Below, one piece after another: positions 1 to 3,588 of a stretch of 7,075 nucleotides of DNA (the stretch's first letter is position 1; each line of letters opens with the position of its first letter). The stretch is from SZUA-584 sp964607965 (lineage in GTDB: Bacteria; Bacillota; Clostridia; Christensenellales; SZUA-584): NCBI GenBank assembly GCA_964607965.1, contig CAZSMH010000080.1, positions 1 through 7,075 on the forward strand. The letters run 5' to 3'. The notes beneath the pieces were generated by a model. The model had not been told where the DNA came from, did not search any database, and saw nothing but the letters and a program-made list of their open reading frames with translations. The position numbers and the translations under genes are program-made.

Positions 1-692
1 TGCATATCGATGACGGAGATATCGCGAGAGATGATGCCTACGTTTATATCGATAAGGAACTGCAGCGCGCATCCTTGGAAGCGATTAAAACTCTCGATCA
101 AAAGGACATCATTCGCATATTCCCATCGGTCAAGAAAAATCCGACGACTGTGGTAGTATTGAAGACACCGAAAACTCAGTCCAGTGTACGCAGGGTATGG
201 CTGCCTAAGACCGTCGCATATATCCTCAGAGAGTTCAGGGAAAAGCAGAACACTTTAAAGGAACTGCTTCAGGACGAATACGAGGATTATAACCTTGTGA
301 TACCGATGAACAGCGGCAGGCCTTGTGAAGACCGAGTGATTACGGAATCCTTTCAGCGGCTCAGAGAACGTGTCGGGTTGCCTAACGTAGTTTTCCACTC
401 GTTACGGCATTCCAGCACAACCTATAAGCTGAAGCTCAACAAGGGTGATCTGAAGGCAACGCAGGGCGACACAGGCCATGCGGAGATCGATATGATCACC
501 AAGGTCTATGCGCATATCTTGGACGAAGACAGGAAGCTTAACGCACAGAAATTTGAAGCCGCTTTCTATGCCAATCCGGATCTGCGTGACGTGAAGCCGC
601 CGCAGGAGAATGTGCTGGATATCAAGACGCTGATCGAGCAGCTGCAGAGATCTCCCGAGCTTGCTAATGCTCTTGCTGAGCTTATCAAGTAA
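1..692 (+). CDS. Tyrosine recombinase / phage-type integrase, C-terminal catalytic part (5' end outside window)
   Basis: The frame is open from base 3 to the TAA at 690-692, giving 229 residues of a larger protein. A TTG at 75 is only an internal Leu codon. The catalytic domain is recognisable: a probable beta-hairpin Lys in TPKTQSS (codon 171-173), the HxxR box as HSLRHSS (His at 396-398, Arg at 405-407), the GH box as TGHAEIDM (His at 477-479), and the nucleophilic Tyr in KVYAHI (507-509). The first catalytic Arg must lie upstream of the window. The tail after the Tyr is about 60 residues, with a helical Leu/Glu-rich end. Family role: site-specific strand exchange moving a phage, ICE or IME in and out of a chromosomal att site. 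Its 3' end faces an intact tRNA-Arg gene about 185 bases away, so that tRNA is the likely att site (inference). No stop or frameshift is seen. The subfamily cannot be settled from this fragment. Confidence 0.93.
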   Translation, partial: HIDDGDIARDDAYVYIDKELQRASLEAIKTLDQKDIIRIFPSVKKNPTTVVVLKTPKTQSSVRRVWLPKTVAYILREFREKQNTLKELLQDEYEDYNLVIPMNSGRPCEDRVITESFQRLRERVGLPNVVFHSLRHSSTTYKLKLNKGDLKATQGDTGHAEIDMITKVYAHILDEDRKLNAQKFEAAFYANPDLRDVKPPQENVLDIKTLIEQLQRSPELANALAELIK

Positions 693-716
693 GCTGCATA
701 AAAGGCGCAAAATCGT

Positions 717-756
717 ATTAGCAGACCTGCAAAAATTATTAGCAGAAGAGCAAAAA
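717..756. repeat. Two 19-bp direct repeats at 21-bp period between integrase and tRNA
   Basis: Bases 717-735 and 738-756 both read attagcaga-N5-aaaaa and match at 16 of 19 positions. A shorter relative (gttagcaag) lies at 770-778. Closely spaced direct repeats near an integrase gene and its att site are typical of arm-type integrase sites or accessory-factor sites. That role is inference from position; the repeats themselves are plain in the sequence. Confidence 0.5.
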
Positions 757-757
757 C

Positions 758-768
758 GGTTCGAATCC
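758..768 (+). other. tRNA T-loop-like motif (possible relic of an att core or tRNA 3' fragment)
   Basis: Bases 758-768 read ggttcgaatcc, the classic tRNA T-arm core, but no tRNA body can be folded around it. The following bases (tgttagcaag) do not provide an acceptor stem. It lies on the plus strand, opposite to the tRNA-Arg next to it. It may be a fragment of another tRNA captured as an att core, or chance. Confidence 0.3.
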
Positions 769-844
769 TGTTAGCAAGAAACATACGGTTATGCATGGAG
801 ATGTAAAGAGCATTTTCAGCGCAGAAAAGAAGTTTTAAAAAGAG

Positions 845-877
845 AAAAGCCGCAAAACCCTTTATTTTACGGCTTTT
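845..877 (-). terminator. Intrinsic terminator of the tRNA-Arg unit
   Basis: On the minus strand an 8-bp arm AAAAGCCG/CGGCTTTT is extended by a T-G wobble and AAAA/TTTT around a 7-base loop, then followed by CTCTTTTTAAAA. The hairpin begins at the last base of the tRNA CCA end, so it closes the tRNA transcript. On the plus strand the stem is followed by only a short T run, so it may also weakly end integrase transcription. Confidence 0.8.
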
Positions 878-953
878 GGCGTTCCCGGCGCGGCTCGAAC
901 GCGCGGCCTTTCGCTTAGGAGGCGAACGCTCTATCCTACTGAGCTACGGGAAC
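877..953 (-). tRNA. tRNA-Arg, anticodon CCT
   Basis: A complete 77-base tRNA on the minus strand: acceptor GTTCCCG/CGGGAAC, D-arm GCTC/GAGC, anticodon stem TTCGC/GCGAA around loop CTCCTAA (anticodon CCT at 917-919, reading AGG), a five-base variable loop, T-arm GCGCG-TTCGAGC-CGCGC, discriminator G and an encoded CCA. All stems pair fully. Three damaged relatives precede it on the same strand, and the only clear promoter lies beyond them at 1223-1251, so its precursor should carry a leader of about 260 bases needing RNase P processing. A terminator follows directly. Its 3' end faces a tyrosine integrase, so this gene is probably an attachment site. Confidence 0.97.
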
Positions 954-979
954 TTATGCAAAGTTTATTCGGTTTTTAT

Positions 980-1046
980 GCATCCCAGGCGTCGGAACCC
1001 CTCACGCTTAGGAGGCGTGCGCTCTATCCTACTGAGCTACGGGTGC
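980..1046 (-). pseudogene. tRNA-Arg(CCT)-like unit 2, shortened variable/T region
   Basis: On the minus strand the D-arm (GCTC/GAGC) and anticodon loop (CTCCTAA) match the intact gene. The anticodon stem is CACGC/GCGTG instead of TTCGC/GCGAA, with both sides changed so pairing is kept. The acceptor 5' side GCACCCG pairs with TGC at the 3' end but then needs a bulge or mismatch. Only 16 bases replace the 22 of variable loop plus T-arm. The best fold leaves no variable loop, a T-stem with a G-G mismatch and a 6-base loop. No CCA is encoded. It looks like a formerly functional tRNA that has decayed, sitting in the same transcript as the intact gene. Confidence 0.7.
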
Positions 1047-1068
1047 TCGTTGTGTATTTTTGTCCTAT

Positions 1069-1118
1069 ATCCCAGCGGGTTAGGAGGCGGGCCCTCTATC
1101 CTGGTGAGGTACGGAGAC
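1069..1118 (-). pseudogene. tRNA-Arg-like unit 3, 5' half only
   Basis: The unit starts as GTCTCCG-TA-CCTC on the minus strand. The D-stem is CCTC/GAGG, changed on both sides relative to GCTC/GAGC so pairing is kept. The anticodon loop CTCCTAA is present, but the 3' anticodon strand is replaced by CCCGC, a direct copy of the 5' strand that cannot pair. No T-arm or matching 3' acceptor strand follows. Its tail and spacer resemble those of unit 4, so the two probably arose by tandem duplication of a unit of about 72 bases that already lacked this 3' part. Confidence 0.7.
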
Positions 1119-1143
1119 TCAATATTCTATTTTTGCCCTTAAA

Positions 1144-1191
1144 CTCATCGGGTTAGGAGGCGAACGCTCTATCCTACTGAGCTACGGGAAC
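1144..1191 (-). pseudogene. tRNA-Arg(CCT)-like unit 4, exact 5' half with lost 3' half
   Basis: Bases 1153-1194 are identical over 42 bases to 915-956, which covers the intact tRNA-Arg from the end of its anticodon loop to its 5' end plus three leader bases. Directly after the anticodon loop the sequence changes to CCCGATGAG, with no anticodon 3' strand, T-arm or acceptor 3' strand. It is the unit closest to the promoter. The clean break at the edge of the anticodon loop is compatible with a recombination scar or a deletion. Confidence 0.75.
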
Positions 1192-1222
1192 TTAATAAAT
1201 GTACTTTCGCGTACGCTTTGAT

Positions 1223-1251
1223 ATTCTACAAATAAACATATAAAAAGTCAA
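1223..1251 (-). promoter_or_regulatory. Promoter of the tRNA-Arg unit
   Basis: On the minus strand TTGACT (1246-1251), a 17-base spacer and TAGAAT (1223-1228) form a near-consensus sigma-A promoter. The predicted start is near 1216, inside the palindrome GCGTACGC (1209-1216). It lies only three bases past the stop of the UPF0210 gene and faces the four tRNA-like units. I see no other good promoter before the intact tRNA. Confidence 0.8.
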
Positions 1252-1253
1252 CT

Positions 1254-2612
1254 TCAGTTTCTGATGCCGGCAAGCGGTGCAGGAATACGACCTCCCCTGG
1301 CTATCAGCCGCTCACAGCAGCTTTTTCCTGTATCCATAACTACTGCACGCCCTAGAAGTCCGCCGAACTCTATGCACTCACCCACCTTAGCTTCCGGTAC
1401 CGGAATAATACGAACACCCGTTGTTTTGCCGTTAATCACGCCTATGGCAGCCTCATCTGCAATAATAGCCGAAAGCATGGCATCCGAAGTATCGCCCGGG
1501 ACTGCTACCATGTCAAGCCCGACCGAACAAACAGCAGTCATTGCTTCAAGCTTGGAGAGAGAAAGCACTCCTTTTTGGACGGCTTCTATCATTCCCTCGT
1601 CTTCGCTGACCGGTATAAAAGCTCCGGAAAGTCCGCCGACCTGAGAAGATGCCATCATACCGCCTTTTTTAACGGCATCGTTAAGCAGCGCAAGAGCTGC
1701 AGTTGTGCCATGCATACCGCATACATCAACGCCTATTTCTTCAATTATCCGCGCAACGCTGTCTCCAATTGCCGGCGTCGGAGCCAGAGACAAATCAACA
1801 ATTCCAAAAGGCACCCTAAGACGTTCTGCGGCTTCCTTGGCAACAAGCTGCCCTACACGCGTAATACGAAACGCCGTTTTCTTTATTGTTTCCGCAACCA
1901 CGTCAAAACTTGCTCCTTTTACTTTCTCGAGTGCAGCCTTAACAACGCCCGGCCCGCTTACGCCGACATTTATTGCACACTCCGGTTCTCCGGCGCCGCA
2001 AAAAGCGCCGGCCATAAATGGATTGTCTTCAATAGCGTTAGCAAAAACAACAAGCTTTGCACAACCGATACCACCGCTATTCTTAGTCAATTGTGCGGTT
2101 TGCTTTAAAATCCGCCCCATTTTTGCTACCGCATCCATATTGATGCCTGTACGGGTGCTGGCTACATTAACAAATGAACATACGCGGTCGGTTGATGATA
2201 ATGCCGAAGGGATAGATGCAAGCAGCACGGCATCACTGTTTGTCTCACCTTTGTGAACGAGCGCGCCGAAACCGCCAATAAAATTGACGCCCGTATCCCG
2301 CGCCGCCTCATCCAGAGCTGAAGCAAAAACAGTATAATCGTCAAGACCGCTGCTGGCAGCAATTTCGGATATTGGCGTTACGGATATTCTTCTGTTGACA
2401 ATCGGCACACCGTACTCACGTTCAATATCTTCGCCGACACGAACTAAATCTTTGGCTTTTAAAAAAATCTTGCTTTTAATCTTTTCGCAGCATACCTTTG
2501 CTTCTGCACTGATACAATCCTTAAGCGATATGCCCATCGTTATCGTGCGCACGTCAAGGTGTTCAGTATCTATCATCTTTATGGTGTCTAGCACCTCATG
2601 TTTGGAAATCAT
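1254..2612 (-). CDS. UPF0210 / PFL-family protein
   Basis: A 452-residue protein matching the usual length of the UPF0210 (DUF711, 'PFL family') proteins, a widespread family whose fold resembles pyruvate formate-lyase but whose reaction I do not know to be established. Visible conserved stretches are STRTGIN (about 152-158), GGIGCAKLVVFAN (180-192), GAGEPECAINVGVSGPG (206-222), GDTSDAMLSAIIADEAAIG (383-401) and the C-terminal FGGLLGRA (426-433). It is soluble, with no signal peptide. The ATG at 2612 is chosen because GGAGGG lies 7 bases upstream; a TTG 24 bases earlier would put that site inside the gene. In many Firmicutes the gene follows a small ACT-domain gene (UPF0237). None is found upstream here, where a divergent peptide gene lies instead. 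A promoter sits at 2678-2706. No terminator separates it from the tRNA unit. Confidence 0.92.
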   Translation of the reverse strand: MISKHEVLDTIKMIDTEHLDVRTITMGISLKDCISAEAKVCCEKIKSKIFLKAKDLVRVGEDIEREYGVPIVNRRISVTPISEIAASSGLDDYTVFASALDEAARDTGVNFIGGFGALVHKGETNSDAVLLASIPSALSSTDRVCSFVNVASTRTGINMDAVAKMGRILKQTAQLTKNSGGIGCAKLVVFANAIEDNPFMAGAFCGAGEPECAINVGVSGPGVVKAALEKVKGASFDVVAETIKKTAFRITRVGQLVAKEAAERLRVPFGIVDLSLAPTPAIGDSVARIIEEIGVDVCGMHGTTAALALLNDAVKKGGMMASSQVGGLSGAFIPVSEDEGMIEAVQKGVLSLSKLEAMTAVCSVGLDMVAVPGDTSDAMLSAIIADEAAIGVINGKTTGVRIIPVPEAKVGECIEFGGLLGRAVVMDTGKSCCERLIARGGRIPAPLAGIRN

Positions 2613-2677
2613 GCGTTTACCCTCCGATAAAACCAAGCAAATAATATATTTAGGTTTCTTCTCATATTAATAGCGGT

Positions 2678-2706
2678 ATTATAAACTACCATTAATTTTT
2701 GCGCAA
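2678..2706 (-). promoter_or_regulatory. Promoter of the UPF0210 gene
   Basis: On the minus strand TTGCGC (2701-2706), a 17-base spacer and a perfect TATAAT (2678-2683) lie about 65 bases before the start codon. The -35 overlaps the 10-bp palindrome TTTGCGCAAA (2698-2707), a possible operator. Confidence 0.65.
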
Positions 2707-2736
2707 ATTTCTTATCATCAGCAAAAATATTTCATA

Positions 2737-2768
2737 ACTGTTACCAATAATAATATTCGATTAACAGT
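2737..2768. promoter_or_regulatory. 7-bp inverted repeat between divergent promoters
   Basis: ACTGTTA (2737-2743) and TAACAGT (2762-2768) are perfect inverted copies 18 bases apart, lying between the UPF0210 and peptide-gene promoters. This could be a regulator site acting on both, but in AT-rich DNA a 7-bp repeat can arise by chance. Confidence 0.3.
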
Positions 2769-2790
2769 AAATTAAATAATTTTTTTTGTG

Positions 2791-2821
2791 TTTACTTATT
2801 ACAATTTTTTGCGATTATACT
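2791..2821 (+). promoter_or_regulatory. Promoter of the 24-residue peptide gene
   Basis: TATACT (2816-2821) is a good -10. TTTACT (2791-2796, 19-base spacer) or TTACTT one base on (18-base spacer) is a weaker -35. The predicted start near 2828 leaves a leader of about 40 bases before the ATG. Confidence 0.5.
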
Positions 2822-2868
2822 ATTAAGAAAGTAATTTCCGCTTTTGCCGGAAGGAAAGGAATGACGCG

Positions 2869-2943
2869 ATGAAAAAGCTGGTTGCGGCAGGATTCATACT
2901 CCTTTTGATGGGTCTTTATATAGTCGTCGGAACAGGCATATGA
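2869..2943 (+). CDS. 24-residue hydrophobic membrane peptide
   Basis: The ORF reads MKKLVAAGFI-LLLMGLYIVVGTGI and ends at TGA 2941-2943. It has two N-terminal lysines followed by about 20 hydrophobic residues, which predicts a single membrane segment with the N terminus inside. AAGGA (2856-2860) lies 8 bases before the ATG, and a promoter-like element is upstream. An earlier ATG at 2861 gives only three codons. I do not recognise a family. Size and shape are shared by subunits of membrane complexes and by small type I toxins, and nothing here decides between them. The gene stands alone between a divergent gene and a convergent operon. Its expression signals are better than chance would give, but it is unproven. 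Confidence 0.55.
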   Translation: MKKLVAAGFILLLMGLYIVVGTGI

Positions 2944-2998
2944 CCGTAGTAACGCGTCATAAAGCTGCTTCCCGCATTTATTTTAAAGACTGATTTAA

Positions 2999-3019
2999 AA
3001 CGCCGCTGATTGCGGCGTT
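2999..3019 (-). terminator. Hairpin, second terminator at the end of the minus-strand operon
   Basis: AACGCCGC and GCGGCGTT form a perfect 8-bp stem around a 5-base loop. On the minus strand TTTAAAT follows, giving a short U run. On the plus strand no T run follows. It probably backs up the stronger terminator at 3040-3066. Confidence 0.5.
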
Positions 3020-3039
3020 GAAATTGTTCACACAGACAA

Positions 3040-3066
3040 AAAAAGCGGCATGAAACGCCGCTTTTT
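3040..3066. terminator. Bidirectional terminator between convergent units
   Basis: AAAAAGCGGC and GCCGCTTTTT form a 10-bp stem with loop ATGAAAC, and the A and T runs serve as U tails in both directions. It lies between the plus-strand peptide gene and the 3' end of the DUF378 gene, so it can close both transcripts. Confidence 0.85.
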
Positions 3067-3076
3067 AAACTCCCAT

Positions 3077-3274
3077 TTATTTCTCTCTGTGCCTGACCCG
3101 CGGTACCAGCATTATGCACCAAAGACCGGCGAGGCCAACCAATGCGTAGATGACTCTGGATATGACAGCAGACTGTCCGCCAAATATTGCGGCGACAAGG
3201 TCAAACTGGAAAAACCCTATAAGCCCCCAGTTGATTGCGCCAATTATCACCAATATCATTGCAACGATATTCAA
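3077..3274 (-). CDS. DUF378-family small membrane protein
   Basis: A 65-residue protein that matches the DUF378 (YuzA-like) family by the N-terminal VIIGAINWGLIGFF, the central FDLVAAIFGG and a second hydrophobic helix RVIYALVGLAGLWCIM, with a basic C-terminal tail PRVRHREK. Two membrane segments are predicted. The molecular function of the family is not known to me. I choose the TTG at 3274 because AAAGGAG lies 9 bases upstream. The TTG at 3283 directly abuts that ribosome site and cannot use it, and an ATG at 3259 would cut into the first helix. It is the last gene of the uppP operon, 56 bases after the preceding ORF, and ends just before a strong terminator. Its ribosome site lies in an inverted repeat (3282-3322). 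Confidence 0.85.
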   Translation of the reverse strand: MNIVAMILVIIGAINWGLIGFFQFDLVAAIFGGQSAVISRVIYALVGLAGLWCIMLVPRVRHREK

Positions 3275-3281
3275 GTCAATC

Positions 3282-3322
3282 AACTCCTTTCGGTTTTATT
3301 ATCCGCAAAATGCAAAGGAGTT
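3282..3322 (-). promoter_or_regulatory. Ribosome-site-sequestering hairpin upstream of the DUF378 gene
   Basis: In the minus-strand transcript AACUCCUUU (3322-3314) is an exact reverse complement of AAAGGAGUU (3290-3282), which contains the DUF378 Shine-Dalgarno site. The loop is 23 bases and can gain an inner UUUU/AAAA pairing. The first arm starts 9 bases after the stop of the previous ORF, so a ribosome terminating there would cover it and free the site. Translational coupling is the simplest reading. Confidence 0.55.
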
Positions 3323-3330
3323 ATTAGATT

Positions 3331-3582
3331 TCAGCCTTTATTTATGCCGCCAATTATTTCTATTTCTAAAGAATCAAATGTGACCCTGTCAACAAAATCA
3401 TCAGGAAAGAACACGGTTCTTGAAAACGCTTCTATTTCAGAAAAGTGTTTTGCGCAAATTATTGGTCTTGATAAATCAAAGGATGAACATACAAAATCGA
3501 CTGCGGCTTCAAAGTTTATTGCATCCAGCGTTGTTTCAGAAATAATGATGTCTTCTTTTTTTATTAATCCCCATACTCTCAA
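3331..3582 (-). CDS. Small protein of unknown function, in frame after the dipeptidase stop
   Basis: An 83-residue ORF beginning MRVWGLIKKEDIII and containing LSRPIICAKH and the acidic C-terminal stretch FPDDFVDRVTFDSLEIEII. Its mixed composition with alternating hydrophobic and charged residues looks coding. It reminds me of small uncharacterised clostridial proteins of similar length with a PDDF motif, but this is recall and not a search result. The only start in this frame is TTG at 3582, and the ribosome site is weak (GCGGG overlapping the previous stop). It follows the dipeptidase UAG (3589-3591) in the same frame with only two codons between, so it is probably translated by coupling; readthrough is the alternative. 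No signal peptide or membrane segment is seen. Confidence 0.65.
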   Translation of the reverse strand: MRVWGLIKKEDIIISETTLDAINFEAAVDFVCSSFDLSRPIICAKHFSEIEAFSRTVFFPDDFVDRVTFDSLEIEIIGGINKG

Positions 3583-3588
3583 AGCGTG

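Noticed and set aside
75..692. Complete 205-residue integrase starting at TTG 75
   Set aside because: The frame continues open to the left edge, and the first catalytic Arg region is missing, so this is an internal codon of a truncated-by-window gene.
876..1156. Plus-strand ORFs of 66-88 codons across the tRNA-like array
   Set aside because: They lie antisense to the intact tRNA and its degraded relatives. Their repeated peptide pattern (LGG..SILLSYG) simply reflects the repeated tRNA sequence, and they lack ribosome sites.
910..1194. Four regularly spaced ttaggagg motifs as a CRISPR-like array
   Set aside because: The repeated part is the tRNA 5' half (anticodon loop to 5' end), and the intervening sequences are partly alike rather than unique spacers.
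1264..2256. Plus-strand ORFs of 126-183 codons opposite the UPF0210 gene
   Set aside because: They are shadows of a well-supported gene on the other strand, with Ser/Pro/Thr-rich composition and no family signature.
2997..3066. Attenuator or riboswitch formed by the two hairpins
   Set aside because: gcggcgtt (3012-3019) can also pair with aacgccgc (3054-3061), an antiterminator-like option, but no gene lies downstream on either strand that such a switch would control. Tandem convergent terminators explain it better.
3077..3283. Longer DUF378 start at TTG 3283
   Set aside because: That codon directly abuts the AAAGGAG ribosome site, leaving no spacing. TTG at 3274 has a 9-base spacer.
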